DNA of 52,820 nt from Gammaproteobacteria bacterium (GCA_030426545.1 JAUHYL010000024.1:1-52820); one strand, 5' to 3'. Counted from the first letter of the stretch, positions 35,508 through 45,979 are shown. The notes: a model not told the origin generated them from the sequence alone. Program-made: numbers and translations.

Positions 35508-35599
35508 CGCGTTGCCCTAGCCTGCCAACCGCGAGCGCAGCGCGCGTACCGCACACCAGGCAGGCGCCCCTGACTGCTGTCTGAGCGGCGTCGGTAACA

Positions 35600-36976
35600 C
35601 TAGGAGAAGAACCCGATGCCGACGGCGAACAGTTTTTCCACCGCTTTGATCTTGCTGCGATCCACGAGAAACAGAATGACGTGATCGTTTTCCTCGATCA
35701 CCACGTCGCTGTGAGCGATCAGCACATCTTTGCCGCGCACGATGGCGCCAATAGTCACCCCGTCGGGCAGCGACACCTCGTCCAGGCGGCGCCCTACAAC
35801 CTTCGATGAGTAGGTATCCCCGTGCGCGGTTACCTCTATGGCCTCCGCCGCACCCCGCCTGAGCGAGTGCACGTTGTTGATATCGCCACGCCGTACGTGG
35901 GTGAGCAGGCTGCCGATGGTGATCTGCTGCGGCGAGATGGCGATATCGATTTCTTCGCCCACCAGCTCGGCGTACGCCGGGTTGGTAATCAGCGTGATTA
36001 CCTTCTTAGCCCCCATGCGTTTTGCCAGCATGGACATCATGATGTTGGATTCATCGTTGTTGGTCAGTGCGCAGAACACATCCGTCGCCTCGATGTTCTC
36101 CGCGCTGAGCAGCTGCGGCTCGGCCGCGCTGCCGTTGAGGACGATGCAGCGTTTCAGTCGTTCCGACAGTGCGCGGCAACGCGAATAGGATTTTTCGATG
36201 AGCTTGACCTGATAACTGCTCTCAATGTTTTGCGCCAGGGTTGCCCCGATGTTGCCCCCGCCGGCGATCACCACGCGTTTGTAGGGCTTGTCCACGCGGC
36301 GCAGCTCAGAGGTAACCGCGCGGATATTTTCCTTTGCAGCGATGAAAAAAACCTCGTCGTCTGCTTCGATGACGGTGCTGCCCTCGGGGATGATGGGCCT
36401 GTCCTGCCGGAAAATGGCGGCGACGCGGGTATCTACCCGGGGCATGTGTTTGCGGATTTCGCCCAGTTCATGGCCGACCATCGGGCCGCCGTAGTAGGCG
36501 CGCACGGCAACCAGTTGTACCAGGCCGTCGGCGAAATCCAGTACCTGCAGCGCCCCTGGGTTGGAGATCAGACGTTCTATTGCCTGCGTTACCAGTTGTT
36601 CGGGGCCGATGATGACGTCGACGGGAATGTGCTCGCGGGAGAACAGCTTGTCCTGTTCCTTCAGGTAATTTGGCGAGCGTACACGGGAGATCTTCTTGGT
36701 GGTGCCGTACAGGGTGTGTGCCACCTGGCAGGCCATCATGTTGATCTCGTCACTGTTGGTGACGGCGATCAGCATGTCGGCGTCCGCCGCACCGGCTTTC
36801 TCCAGCACGTTGGGGTGGGAGGCGCCGCCGGTGACCGTGCCGATATCCAGGCGATCCTGCAGCGCGCGCAGCCGCTCGCCGTCGGTATCGACGACGGTGA
36901 TGTCGTTCTGTTCAATCGCGAGGTGCTCGGCGAGAGTGCCGCCTACCTGTCCAGCGCCGAGAATAATGATCTTCAT
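35600..36976 (-). CDS. trkA: Trk system NAD-binding regulator TrkA
   Basis: TrkA is the cytoplasmic, nucleotide-sensing ring that gates TrkH. Its 458 residues equal the E. coli length. Two RCK units are visible: each starts with a Rossmann motif ('[17 protein letters not shown]' at residue 3 and '[17 protein letters not shown]' near 233) and ends with a TrkA-C domain. It lies between rsmB and trkH; the gap to rsmB is 130 bases, so it may have its own promoter, though none was recognised. Confidence 0.97.
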   Translation of the reverse strand: MKIIILGAGQVGGTLAEHLAIEQNDITVVDTDGERLRALQDRLDIGTVTGGASHPNVLEKAGAADADMLIAVTNSDEINMMACQVAHTLYGTTKKISRVRSPNYLKEQDKLFSREHIPVDVIIGPEQLVTQAIERLISNPGALQVLDFADGLVQLVAVRAYYGGPMVGHELGEIRKHMPRVDTRVAAIFRQDRPIIPEGSTVIEADDEVFFIAAKENIRAVTSELRRVDKPYKRVVIAGGGNIGATLAQNIESSYQVKLIEKSYSRCRALSERLKRCIVLNGSAAEPQLLSAENIEATDVFCALTNNDESNIMMSMLAKRMGAKKVITLITNPAYAELVGEEIDIAISPQQITIGSLLTHVRRGDINNVHSLRRGAAEAIEVTAHGDTYSSKVVGRRLDEVSLPDGVTIGAIVRGKDVLIAHSDVVIEENDHVILFLVDRSKIKAVEKLFAVGIGFFS

Positions 36977-37106
36977 GGCTCGGTGAGCGTGTTCCTGTTT
37001 GCGGGCTGCGGGGTGTGGCAGGCCCTGTCAACGAGCCTTCCTGTGGAACGATAGTTAAAAGCCCGAGGGATTGTAAGTATTCTTGCCGCGAAATTGTGCA
37101 CAACTC

Positions 37107-38402
37107 TCAGTGCGGTTTGTGCAGCAGCGCGTAGAACAGGCCATCGTGGGTGTCAGCGTTTGGTAACAGCTGCAGGCCGTGTTCGCAGCGCTCGCCCGCG
37201 GATAGGCTCGGCGGCAGCGCTTCGGCATCGTCGGTGGCGGCCAGAAACGCGGCCACGACATCGCTGTTCTCTTCTCTGAATACGGAACAGGTGACATAGA
37301 GCAGCTTGCCCCCTGTTTTCAACAGCGGCCAGAGGCCGTGCAGAATGGCGCGCTGCTGTGCGGCGAACTGTTCGATATCCGCGGCGCGGCGCAGCACCTT
37401 GATATCGGGGTGGCGTCGAATGACCCCGCTGGCGGAACAGGGTGCATCCACCAGGATGCGATCGAAGGACCTGGCCCGTAATTCGAGCGTTGGGTTGGCG
37501 GCATCACCGCACGACAGCTCGGCTTGCAGCTGCAGCCGCGCGAGGTTGTCGGCAACGCGCAACAGGCGCGCGTCGTCGCTGTCCATCGCGAGGAGTCCGC
37601 CGATGTCAGGCGTGCGCTCCAGAATGTGGCAGGTTTTGCCGCCCGGTGCAGCGCAGGCGTCGAGAACCTCGTTGCCCGGTTGCACGTCCAGCAACTGCGC
37701 GGCCAGTTGGGCCGCTTCGTCCTGCACGCTGACAAGGCCCTCCCGGAAACCCGGCAGCTCCTCCACGTCCACGGGTGTGCGCAGGTAGATACTCTGTGCA
37801 CATAGCTCGCCCGGGCGTGCGTCTATTCCCGCGTCGGCTAACAGCGGCAGGTACGCATCGCGGGTGGTGCTGAGCGCATTGACGCGCAGGTGCATGGGCG
37901 GCTGCTGGTTATTGGCCTGGATGATCTGGTTGGCCGCCTCGGGCCATTGCGTGTGCAACAGGCTGTACAGCCACGCCGGGTGTGCGCTGGCGGCGGCATC
38001 GTCCAGGGCCTTTTCAAGCTCGGTGCTCTCGCGCAGGTAGCGGCGCAGCACGGCATTAGTCAGCCCCCTGGCCCAGGGCTTCTTCAGGGCCGCGGCGGCG
38101 CGCACGCAGGAGTCCACTGCGGCATGATCCGGTACGCGTGTCATGTCCAGTTGGTAAAGGCCTACTAACAACAGTCCCTGCACGTCGCTGTCCTTGTCGC
38201 GCAGCGGCTTATTCAGTAATTGCGTCAGAAGAGCCTGCAGGCGCGGCGCCTGGCGCAGTGTGCCGTAACAGAGCTGCTGCAACAGGCCGCGATCGCGGGC
38301 CGCGACTTTAGGCAGGCGCGTGGGCAGTACCTGATTGAGGGACTTGCCCGACAGTACCTCGCCGACGACCAGCGCGGCGGCGGCGCGCGTGTCCAGCGTC
38401 AC
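37107..38402 (-). CDS. rsmB: 16S rRNA m5C967 methyltransferase RsmB
   Basis: RsmB (Sun/Fmu) methylates C967 of 16S rRNA. The 431 residues have an N-terminal NusB-like RNA-binding domain ('RDRGLLQQLCYGTLRQ', 'LLLVGLYQLDMTRVPDHAAV') and a C-terminal SAM methyltransferase domain with 'DACAAPGGKTCHILE', the motif IV 'DAPCSASGVIRRHPDIK' and the catalytic cysteine in 'VTCSVFREEN'. It overlaps fmt by four bases. Confidence 0.97.
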   Translation of the reverse strand: MTLDTRAAAALVVGEVLSGKSLNQVLPTRLPKVAARDRGLLQQLCYGTLRQAPRLQALLTQLLNKPLRDKDSDVQGLLLVGLYQLDMTRVPDHAAVDSCVRAAAALKKPWARGLTNAVLRRYLRESTELEKALDDAAASAHPAWLYSLLHTQWPEAANQIIQANNQQPPMHLRVNALSTTRDAYLPLLADAGIDARPGELCAQSIYLRTPVDVEELPGFREGLVSVQDEAAQLAAQLLDVQPGNEVLDACAAPGGKTCHILERTPDIGGLLAMDSDDARLLRVADNLARLQLQAELSCGDAANPTLELRARSFDRILVDAPCSASGVIRRHPDIKVLRRAADIEQFAAQQRAILHGLWPLLKTGGKLLYVTCSVFREENSDVVAAFLAATDDAEALPPSLSAGERCEHGLQLLPNADTHDGLFYALLHKPH

Positions 38403-39355
38403 TCGTCGGCCCCGAACTTCGAACCCGGGCAGAACAGGTCAGCTTTGGCGTTCATGATTTGCTGCGCCGCGAGCGCCTTGCCGCCGGGCAGTTGCAGCTC
38501 TGTAATCAGCAGGTGGCCGCTGCCGCAGCGCACCGCAATACCGTGAGCGCTGGCGTGCACGATCGTGCCCGGGGCTTCTTCACCGCCCCCGCGCTGCGCG
38601 GATGCCCGCCACAGCCGCACCCGGTCGCCGGCCAGTGTGCTGTAACTCACGGGGAAGGGATTGAACGCGCGCGTTTTACGCGCGATTACCTCGGCACTTT
38701 CCGTCCAGTCCACCAGCGCCTCTGCCTTGCTGATTTTGGCGGCGTAAGTGGCGGCGCTGTCGTCCTGTAGCTGTGCCTTCCGCTGGAATGTTTTGAGATC
38801 CCGCAGGACCTCCAGCAACAGCGGCGCACCGATCCGGGCCAGGTCGTCGTGCAGGCTGCCGGCGGTGTGGTTGTCGATATCGCAGCTGACGCTGGCCAGC
38901 ATGTCGCCGGTATCCAGCCCGGCGTCCATCTGCATGATGGTAATGCCGGTGCTCGTATCCCCCGCCTCAATGGCGCGTTGAATGGGTGCGGCGCCGCGCC
39001 ATCGTGGCAGCAGGGAAGCGTGCACGTTGAGGCAGCCCAGGGCGGGTATGTCCAGTACCGCCTGCGGCAGGATCAGGCCGTATGCGACGACGACCATCAC
39101 GTCTGCACCCAGGTCGGCCAACTGCTGTTGCACGTCGGTGGGTTTCAGGGAGGGCGGTTGGAAGACCGGAACTGCGGCGGCCTGCGCCACCTGCTTGACC
39201 GGGCTCGCGTGCAGTTTTTTGCCGCGTCCCGCGGGCCGATCGGGTTGCGTATAAACGCCCAGAAGTTGGTGCTCACTTTCAATCAACGCCCCGAGATGCG
39301 TGGCGGCAAAATCCGGCGTGCCGGCGAAGACAATGCGCAGGGGCTTGTTCTGCAT
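38399..39355 (-). CDS. fmt: Methionyl-tRNA formyltransferase
   Basis: Fmt formylates initiator methionyl-tRNA with 10-formyl-tetrahydrofolate. The 318 residues (E. coli 315) contain 'FAGTPDFAATHL', the catalytic Asn-x-His in 'LNVHASLLPRWRGAAPIQRA', 'DAGLDTGDML' and a C-terminal OB-like domain ending 'CPGSKF'. It sits five bases after def and overlaps rsmB, the standard def-fmt-rsmB order. Confidence 0.98.
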   Translation of the reverse strand: MQNKPLRIVFAGTPDFAATHLGALIESEHQLLGVYTQPDRPAGRGKKLHASPVKQVAQAAAVPVFQPPSLKPTDVQQQLADLGADVMVVVAYGLILPQAVLDIPALGCLNVHASLLPRWRGAAPIQRAIEAGDTSTGITIMQMDAGLDTGDMLASVSCDIDNHTAGSLHDDLARIGAPLLLEVLRDLKTFQRKAQLQDDSAATYAAKISKAEALVDWTESAEVIARKTRAFNPFPVSYSTLAGDRVRLWRASAQRGGGEEAPGTIVHASAHGIAVRCGSGHLLITELQLPGGKALAAQQIMNAKADLFCPGSKFGADE

Positions 39356-39360
39356 GCGCG

Positions 39361-39867
39361 TCAGGCGCGACGGCGCTGGTCTTTTTCCAGCTTCTTGCGG
39401 ATGCGTTGGCGCTTCAGGGGAGACAGGTAATCGACGAACAATTTGCCGTCGAGGTGGTCGATTTCATGCTGCAGGCAAATGGCCGCCAGGCCCTCGAGTT
39501 CGAGGGTGAAGGGTTTGCCGTCGCGGTCCAGCGCGTTGACGCTGACGCGCTGTGGTCGGCTCACGGTCTCGTAAAAGCCCGGCACTGACAGGCAGCCCTC
39601 GTCGTATTCGCCCTGCTCCGGATCAAGCACGCTGACCTCGGGATTGATAAACACCTGCGGCTCGCTTTTGTCCTCGGACACATCCATGACCAGCAGGCGC
39701 TGGTGCACATCCACCTGCGTGGCGGCCAGCCCGATACCGGGCGCTGCGTACATGGTGTCAAACATGTCGTCGATCAGGACCCGGGTGGCGTCAGTGACCG
39801 CACCCACGGGCTCCGCCAGTGTGCGCAGGCGCGGATCGGGAAATTCCAGAATGTCCAGTACTGCCAT
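39361..39867 (-). CDS. def: Peptide deformylase
   Basis: Def removes the formyl group from nascent chains, acting after Fmt. With the start at ATG 39867 ('[20 protein letters not shown]') it is 168 residues, the normal length; a longer frame to 39978 adds 37 residues of no family character. The three metal-site motifs are intact: 'GIGLAATQ', 'EGCLSVPG' and 'QHEIDHLDG'. It is the first gene of def-fmt-rsmB-trkA-trkH on the minus strand. Confidence 0.98.
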   Translation of the reverse strand: MAVLDILEFPDPRLRTLAEPVGAVTDATRVLIDDMFDTMYAAPGIGLAATQVDVHQRLLVMDVSEDKSEPQVFINPEVSVLDPEQGEYDEGCLSVPGFYETVSRPQRVSVNALDRDGKPFTLELEGLAAICLQHEIDHLDGKLFVDYLSPLKRQRIRKKLEKDQRRRA

Positions 39868-40199
39868 GGTGTCGAGGGTGCAAAAAGGGGTTAGCGGTGG
39901 CCAAAATTGGCTGCGTGAATTAGTCACAATTGGCTTGCCAGCGATACTATGCGGCAGCAAACTGTAGTTAGTATACAACTTGTGATTATGGGGTGCCTAG
40001 CGCACAGCCCCTCTGGGTTTTTGCGTGTTTGGTGAATCACAGTGGTTGCAGGCTGTACCCTGCCGCGTCTGGTCGCGGTGTTTGATGAGAGTGTTCGGGT
40101 GTCTACGGGTGCCTGGCAGAGCCTCGTCGGGTTAGCAGCCGGGCTTCGTCGGCAACATTGACCGGCAGAAGCGATTCGGGTCATACAGGGACGCAAAAA
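39868..40199. other. Divergent intergenic region between def and the LysM gene
   Basis: About 330 bases without a convincing gene. It must contain the promoters of both the def operon and the LysM gene. AT-rich patches lie near 39940-39990 (TATAC-like and TAGTAT-like -10 candidates on the minus strand), but no paired -35 was clear. A ribosome site (CAGGGA, about 40185-40190) precedes the LysM gene. Confidence 0.45.
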
Positions 40200-41231
40200 A
40201 TGAAAACAAGGTCACTTTCTGTCTGGCTGCTGCTGGTGTCGCTGCTGTTCAGCGGTTTTCTCCAGGCGGCGGTAGAGCTCAATGAAGACGTGCCGGAAAC
40301 GTATATCGTTAAAAAGGGCGATACCCTCTGGGATATTTCAGGCATGTATCTGCGCGAGCCCTGGCTCTGGCCCGAGCTGTGGGATGTAAACCCCCATATT
40401 GATAACCCACACCTGATTTACCCCGGCGACGAACTTTACCTTGTCTGGGTGGATGGCAAGCCACGGTTGCGCGTGCGCCGCGGCCGCGATGTGAAACTGC
40501 ACCCGAACATGCGCGTCACGCCGCTGGATCTCGCCATCCCCGTGATTCCGCTGGACGAAATCGGACCCTGGCTGATGAATCACCGCATTCTGGGCGCCAC
40601 CGATCTGAACAACTCCGCCTACGTCGTTGCAGGCGATCAGCAGCATCTGCTGAGCGCGCCCGGCGACAGGGTCTTTGGTCGCGGGCCCTTCCCTGATGAT
40701 GAACGCAGCTATGAGATCTTCCGTGCTGGCGATACCTATGTTGATCCTATTACCGAGGAGTTGCTGGGCTACCAGGCCAAGGATATCGGCAGTGCCCGCC
40801 TGTTGAGCTCGAACCGGCAGAATGTGACTGAGCTTGAAGTCACCCGGATTACCGAAGAGGTACGCATTGCCGACCGTCTGTTGCCGCTGGAAGAGCGCAT
40901 TATCGACGCGACTTTCCACCCGCGCGCACCCGAGGAAGCGATCGAGGATGGGTACATGATTGCCGTCGACGGTGGCGTGACTCAGATCGGCGAGATGAGC
41001 ATTGTTGTCCTCAACAAGGGCAAGCGCGACGGTATAGAGGTTGGCCACGTACTGGCGGTATATCAGGCCGGCGGCATGGTGTTTGACAAGGTCGCGCAGG
41101 AAAACGTCCGCCTGCCAGACACCCGTGCGGGACTGGCGATGGTGTTCGAGTCATTCGAAAAAGCCAGCTACGCTCTGATTCTCAAGGCCAGCCGGCCGCT
41201 CAAGGTGATGGACAGGGTAAAGAACCCCTGA
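40200..41231 (+). CDS. LysM-domain secreted protein
   Basis: A 343-residue exported protein. The signal peptide is 'MKTRSLSVWLLLVSLLFSGF' ending near 'LQAA', and a LysM peptidoglycan-binding domain follows at about residues 34-81 ('TYIVKKGDTLWDISGMYL', 'NPHLIYPGDELYL'). The remaining 260 residues form a conserved but uncharacterised region. The same gene precedes dprA in many gammaproteobacteria (as in the Pseudomonas PA0020 region, from memory). A longer start at 40158 is rejected because it precedes the signal peptide. Confidence 0.93.
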   Translation: MKTRSLSVWLLLVSLLFSGFLQAAVELNEDVPETYIVKKGDTLWDISGMYLREPWLWPELWDVNPHIDNPHLIYPGDELYLVWVDGKPRLRVRRGRDVKLHPNMRVTPLDLAIPVIPLDEIGPWLMNHRILGATDLNNSAYVVAGDQQHLLSAPGDRVFGRGPFPDDERSYEIFRAGDTYVDPITEELLGYQAKDIGSARLLSSNRQNVTELEVTRITEEVRIADRLLPLEERIIDATFHPRAPEEAIEDGYMIAVDGGVTQIGEMSIVVLNKGKRDGIEVGHVLAVYQAGGMVFDKVAQENVRLPDTRAGLAMVFESFEKASYALILKASRPLKVMDRVKNP

Positions 41232-41245
41232 CCGCGGTTTCCTAT

Positions 41246-41270
41246 AGGGCGCCTCACCACGAGGCGTCCT
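41246..41270 (+). terminator. Hairpin after the LysM gene, weak terminator candidate
   Basis: A 10-bp stem with one G-U pair, AGGGCGCCTC (41246-41255) against GAGGCGTCCT (41261-41270), with a five-base ACCAC loop, starts 15 bases after the LysM stop. It is strong as a hairpin but is followed by a mixed sequence rather than a T-run, so intrinsic termination is doubtful. Confidence 0.4.
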
Positions 41271-41405
41271 GTCCTGCCTGCACTTGATGTGTATCGGCAT
41301 ATAAGCAACTTGTAGAATCGGCTTTCCATCAGCCTGGGCGAGTGTGCCATTGCCGCTCCCCCGGGCACTCCCCTGAAGTAACAGGCATGACGTCAAGGAC
41401 GATGT

Positions 41406-42296
41406 ATGCGTGTGATCGAACTGGGCCCGGAACTGGGCACTGCCCACGTTATCGCCATTGGCGACGAGCTCTACCCGCCGCTGCTGCGCGAGATTCACGA
41501 CCCACCCGAAGCGCTGTATGTGCGCGGTGACCCTGAGGCGCTGTCTCGTCCCATGCTGGCGATGGTTGGCAGCCGGCGGGCAAGCGCCGCCGGACTGCGA
41601 CTGGCGCGCGAGCTGGCGCGATCACTCAGCGACGCCGGTTTGCAGGTGTGCTCCGGGCTTGCCCTGGGCATTGATGCCGCTGCGCACCGCGGTGCACTCG
41701 AAGGATTTGCGGGCACACTCGCGGTGATGGCTACTGGCATCGATGACGTTTACCCACGCCGCCACGCGGCATTGGCGACCGATATCATCGACAATGGCTG
41801 CCTGGTCACCGAGTTCACCCCGGGTATGCCGCCGTTGCGGGAGAACTTTCCGCGTCGCAATCGTATCGTCAGCGGACTCTCTGTGGGCGTTGTTGTGGTG
41901 GAGGCGGCATTGCCCAGTGGTTCACTGATCACTGCGCGCACCGCGATGGAACAGAACCGTGAAGTATTTGCGCTGCCCTGGTCACCCCTGCATGACCGCG
42001 GCGCCGGTTGTCTGCATTTGCTGCGTGACGGCGCAAAGATGGTACAGACTGTGGACGATATCCTTGAGGAAGTGGGCTCACTGTTCAGCCTTGCTCGCCA
42101 CGGTGCGCCGGAAACCGCCACCGCCGGGCCGAGCGACGAAAGCCCGGTTCTCGGCCGTTTGGGCTTTGAGGCGGTAGCGCTGGACGAACTGCTGCAAGAC
42201 AGCGGCCTGACGACAGAACAATTGTTGCGCGAGCTGTCGCGCCTGGAGATCGAGGGTCACGTAAGCCGGGTGCCTGGCGGCTACATTCGCTGTTGA
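41406..42296 (+). CDS. dprA: DNA processing protein DprA, short form
   Basis: DprA (Smf) loads RecA onto incoming single-stranded DNA. The 296 residues contain the full Rossmann-like core ('AMVGSRRASAAGLRLARELA', 'GLALGIDAAAHRGALEG', 'REVFALPWSP') and a C-terminal winged helix ('SGLTTEQLLRELSRLEIEG'). The usual N-terminal SAM-like region of about 70-80 residues is missing: homologues are often 360-375 residues. No in-frame coding continues upstream with family features. ATG 41406 opens shortly before the conserved 'YPPLLREIHDPPEALYVRG'. The core should still bind DNA; partner contacts made through the missing domain may differ. Confidence 0.93.
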   Translation: MRVIELGPELGTAHVIAIGDELYPPLLREIHDPPEALYVRGDPEALSRPMLAMVGSRRASAAGLRLARELARSLSDAGLQVCSGLALGIDAAAHRGALEGFAGTLAVMATGIDDVYPRRHAALATDIIDNGCLVTEFTPGMPPLRENFPRRNRIVSGLSVGVVVVEAALPSGSLITARTAMEQNREVFALPWSPLHDRGAGCLHLLRDGAKMVQTVDDILEEVGSLFSLARHGAPETATAGPSDESPVLGRLGFEAVALDELLQDSGLTTEQLLRELSRLEIEGHVSRVPGGYIRC

Positions 42297-42415
42297 ATCA
42301 GGGGTAATAGCATGGCGATTCAACCACGTTCGCAGGCACCCCCGGTTGTTGCGGGCCCGATGACTCCCTGCCCGGTTGTTCCTCTACACCACCGCTGACA
42401 ATCGCCACTCACCCC

Positions 42416-42443
42416 TTGCCAAGCCGGTGGCAGGGCGTTAAAT
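42416..42443 (+). promoter_or_regulatory. Candidate sigma-70 promoter for purE
   Basis: TTGCCA (42416-42421, five of six to TTGACA) and TTAAAT (42438-42443) are spaced by 16 bases, in the 205-base gap between dprA and purE. A GGAGG ribosome site follows just before the purE ATG. The match is moderate. Confidence 0.4.
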
Positions 42444-42501
42444 TTCGCGCTCTTTCCCCTGGCGCCCCGGCGGCGTTTTCACACACTTCTGGAGGTGTTC
42501 A

Positions 42502-43005
42502 ATGAGTAAGCCGTTTGTGGCTATTGTGATGGGTTCCGATTCCGATCTTCCCGTGATGGAAGCCTGTTTTGATGTATTGCGGTCTTTCGATGTCCCCTTC
42601 GAGGCCCGGATTACCTCCGCTCACCGCACGCCCGAAGTGACCAAGGAATTCGTCAAGGACGCGGAGCAGCGTGGTTGCGCCGTGTTTATCGCCGCCGCGG
42701 GCATGGCAGCGCATCTCGCCGGTGCTGTGTCAGCCACGACTGTGCGCCCGGTCATCGGCGTGCCGATGAATGCGTCCCTGGATGGGTTGGACGCCCTGCT
42801 ATCCACCGTACAGATGCCGGCTGGCATTCCCGTGGCGTCTGTCGCGATTGGTAAAGCCGGCGCCAAGAACGCCGCCTACCTGGCAACGCAGATTCTCTCG
42901 GTCTCCGACTCGGCCCTGGCCGAAAAACTGGTCGCCGAACGCGCTTCCAACGCCGAGGCAATCTACGCCAAAGACGCCGCCCTGCAGGAACAGCTCAAGG
43001 CCTGA
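42502..43005 (+). CDS. purE: N5-carboxyaminoimidazole ribonucleotide mutase (PurE)
   Basis: PurE converts N5-CAIR to CAIR in purine synthesis. The 167 residues are of class I type, with 'VIMGSDSDLPVMEACFDVL', 'SAHRTPE' (the catalytic histidine) and 'AAAGMAAHLAGAVSATT'. A class I enzyme needs the PurK product, yet purK is not adjacent; tsaC follows 2 bases after the stop. A strong GGAGG precedes the ATG. Confidence 0.97.
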   Translation: MSKPFVAIVMGSDSDLPVMEACFDVLRSFDVPFEARITSAHRTPEVTKEFVKDAEQRGCAVFIAAAGMAAHLAGAVSATTVRPVIGVPMNASLDGLDALLSTVQMPAGIPVASVAIGKAGAKNAAYLATQILSVSDSALAEKLVAERASNAEAIYAKDAALQEQLKA

Positions 43006-43007
43006 CC

Positions 43008-43574
43008 TTGTTTCCCCCCCCTGGCCCGCTTCATCTAAAAAGCGCCGTTGCAGCCGTGCAGGCCGGGGGTGTGATCGCCTGCCCCACGGAGGCCGTGTGG
43101 GGCCTCAGTTGCGACCCTTTTGACCACCACGCGGTGGCGCGCCTGCTGCACCTGAAGGACAGGCCCGTTGAGAAAGGCCTGATCCTGGTGGCCGCCCACG
43201 AGGATCAGCTCGATTTCCTGCTGCGGCCGCTGGGCGATGAGCAGCGACAGGTCATGGCCGATACCTGGCCAGGCCCGGTGTCCTGGCTGGTACCTCACGG
43301 CGGGCGCGTGCCGGCCTGGGTATGTGGTGAGCACGCGACGGTTGCCGTGCGTGTGAGCGCGCACCCGGTTGTGCGTGCACTTTGCGCCGCCTGTGACGGG
43401 CCGCTGGTTTCTACCTCTGCCAATCCCGGTGGCGCGCTGCCGGCACGCCACCTGTTCCAGGTGCGGCGCTATTTCGGCCGCGAGCTCGACTACATTCTAC
43501 CGGGCGCACTGGGCGGTACCGGCCGCCCCAGTACGATTCGCGACCTGGCCAGTGGCAGCATTATTCGCGCCTAG
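43008..43574 (+). CDS. tsaC: Threonylcarbamoyl-AMP synthase TsaC (YrdC/RimN)
   Basis: TsaC makes threonylcarbamoyl-AMP for the t6A37 modification of ANN-decoding tRNAs. The 188 residues (E. coli 190) contain 'GGVIACPTEAVWGLSCDP', 'RLLHLKDRPVEKGLILV' and 'PLVSTSANPGG'. The start is TTG 43008, two bases after purE, because no ATG exists before the conserved core. It lacks the long C-terminal domain of Sua5, consistent with TsaC. Confidence 0.95.
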   Translation: MFPPPGPLHLKSAVAAVQAGGVIACPTEAVWGLSCDPFDHHAVARLLHLKDRPVEKGLILVAAHEDQLDFLLRPLGDEQRQVMADTWPGPVSWLVPHGGRVPAWVCGEHATVAVRVSAHPVVRALCAACDGPLVSTSANPGGALPARHLFQVRRYFGRELDYILPGALGGTGRPSTIRDLASGSIIRA

Positions 43575-44561
<987 letters not shown>

Positions 44562-44571
44562 AGGCGCTGCA

Positions 44572-45408
44572 ATGAACAACTGCGACCGATACGCCGTTTT
44601 TGGCAATCCCATCAAGCAGAGTAAGTCGCCGGCCATCCATTCCCTGTTCGCCGAGCAGACTGGACAATCCATGCAATATCGCGCCGTGCGCGTGAAGCTG
44701 GATGATTTTGAACGCGCCGCCCGTGATTTTTTTGCTGGCGGTGGCCGCGGACTCAACGTCACCGTACCTTTTAAATCCGAGGCGCATCGGCTGGCGGATG
44801 CGTTGAGCGAGCGCGCCGATCGAGCCGGTGCTGTGAACACGCTGACGCGGGGCGCAGATGGCAGCGTGGCCGGTGATAACACCGACGGCGTGGGCATTGT
44901 GCGCGACATGATTGTCAATCTTGGCTGGACGATAGCGGGTCGCAAAGTACTGGTGCTGGGCGCCGGGGGCGCGGTGCGCGGCGTGCTTGAATTGCTGTTG
45001 CGCGAACAGCCGCAACAACTGTTGGTGGTGAACCGCACGGCGCAGAAGGCGCAGCAACTGGCGCGCGAGTTTAGCCAGCTGGGGTCTATCGAGGGCGGTG
45101 GCCTGGAGCTAATTGGCCAGCGCGATTTCGATCTCATCATCAACGCCACCAGTGCGGGACTGTCCGGAGAAATGCCGGAGCTACCCAGCTCGCTGCTGAA
45201 CGAGCGCAGCTGTTGTTACGATATGGTTTACGGCGCAGAGCCAACAGTGTTTATGCGCTGGGCAGCGCATCACGCCGCATGGGCGGTGGCGGACGGACTC
45301 GGTATGCTGGTGGAACAGGCTGCAGAGTCGTTTTATATCTGGCGCGGAGTACGCCCGGAAACGCGCCCGGTTATTTATCGGCTGCGCGAGGCGATGGAAG
45401 CCGCGTAA
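44572..45408 (+). CDS. aroE: Shikimate dehydrogenase (NADP+)
   Basis: AroE reduces 3-dehydroshikimate in aromatic amino-acid synthesis. The 278 residues contain the substrate motif 'GNPIKQSKSPAIHSLF', the catalytic Lys in 'LNVTVPFKSEA', 'GDNTDGVGIVRDM' and the NADP-binding 'VLGAGGAVRGVLELLL' followed by 'VNRTAQKAQQL'. The Asn-Arg-Thr after the second strand supports NADP preference. It is convergent with the gamma-carbonic-anhydrase gene, stops 7 bases apart. Confidence 0.98.
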   Translation: MNNCDRYAVFGNPIKQSKSPAIHSLFAEQTGQSMQYRAVRVKLDDFERAARDFFAGGGRGLNVTVPFKSEAHRLADALSERADRAGAVNTLTRGADGSVAGDNTDGVGIVRDMIVNLGWTIAGRKVLVLGAGGAVRGVLELLLREQPQQLLVVNRTAQKAQQLAREFSQLGSIEGGGLELIGQRDFDLIINATSAGLSGEMPELPSSLLNERSCCYDMVYGAEPTVFMRWAAHHAAWAVADGLGMLVEQAAESFYIWRGVRPETRPVIYRLREAMEAA

Positions 45409-45415
45409 AACCCCA

Positions 45416-45979
45416 TCAGTGCGCGGACTCTAGCTCCGCAATATGCCGGTCTTTCAGCTTCACGTAGTGCGCCGCCAGGTAAGTAAAGTACGCTATTTCC
45501 TCTGCTGATAGTTCTCGCATCTGTCGTGCGGGGCTGCCTGCATACAGGTGCCCGCTGAGCAGACGTTTGCCGGGTGTCACCAGCGCACCGGCGGCGATGA
45601 CCACGTTGTCTTCCACCACGGCCCCGTCCATCACGATGGCGCCCATGCCCACCAGTACGCGATCGCCGATGCTACAACCATGTAGCGTTGCGCTGTGACC
45701 GATGGTGACATCGTCACCGATGTGCAGGGGCCAGCCGCCGTCGTTGTGCGGCCCGGCGTGTGAAACGTGCAACACGCAACAATCCTGCACACTGGTGCGC
45801 GCACCCACGCGGATCGCGTGCACATCGCCGCGTACAGCGGCCTGTGGCCAAACAGAACTGTCGTCCCCCAAATGTACATCGCCCAGTACCACCGCACTCG
45901 GGTCGATGAGTACCCTGTCGCCCAGGACAGGGTTGCTGTCGCCAAAACTGCGCAGGCTGATGGGAGTGTGGTGTCGCAT
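45416..45979 (-). CDS. Gamma-carbonic-anhydrase-like hexapeptide protein
   Basis: A 187-residue left-handed beta-helix protein of the gamma-CA/YrdA/PaaY type. Hexapeptide repeats run through 'VLIDPSAVVLGDVHLGDD' and 'IGDRVLVGMGAIVMDG'; the candidate zinc ligands appear in 'HVSHAGPH' and 'IGHSATLHGC', and 'AVRGDVHAIRVG' is the usual active-site strand. ATG 45979 is chosen; the open frame to 46132 adds 51 atypical residues. Catalysis is plausible but unproven, as many members are inactive. Confidence 0.93.
   Translation of the reverse strand: MRHHTPISLRSFGDSNPVLGDRVLIDPSAVVLGDVHLGDDSSVWPQAAVRGDVHAIRVGARTSVQDCCVLHVSHAGPHNDGGWPLHIGDDVTIGHSATLHGCSIGDRVLVGMGAIVMDGAVVEDNVVIAAGALVTPGKRLLSGHLYAGSPARQMRELSAEEIAYFTYLAAHYVKLKDRHIAELESAH

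Noticed and set aside
35822-37054. A 410-codon plus-strand open frame opposite trkA
   Set aside because: Antisense shadow of a perfectly conserved trkA; long non-coding frames are common in GC-rich DNA.
39868-39978. Extended def start
   Set aside because: The 37 added residues are not found in deformylases; '[14 protein letters not shown]' is the normal start.
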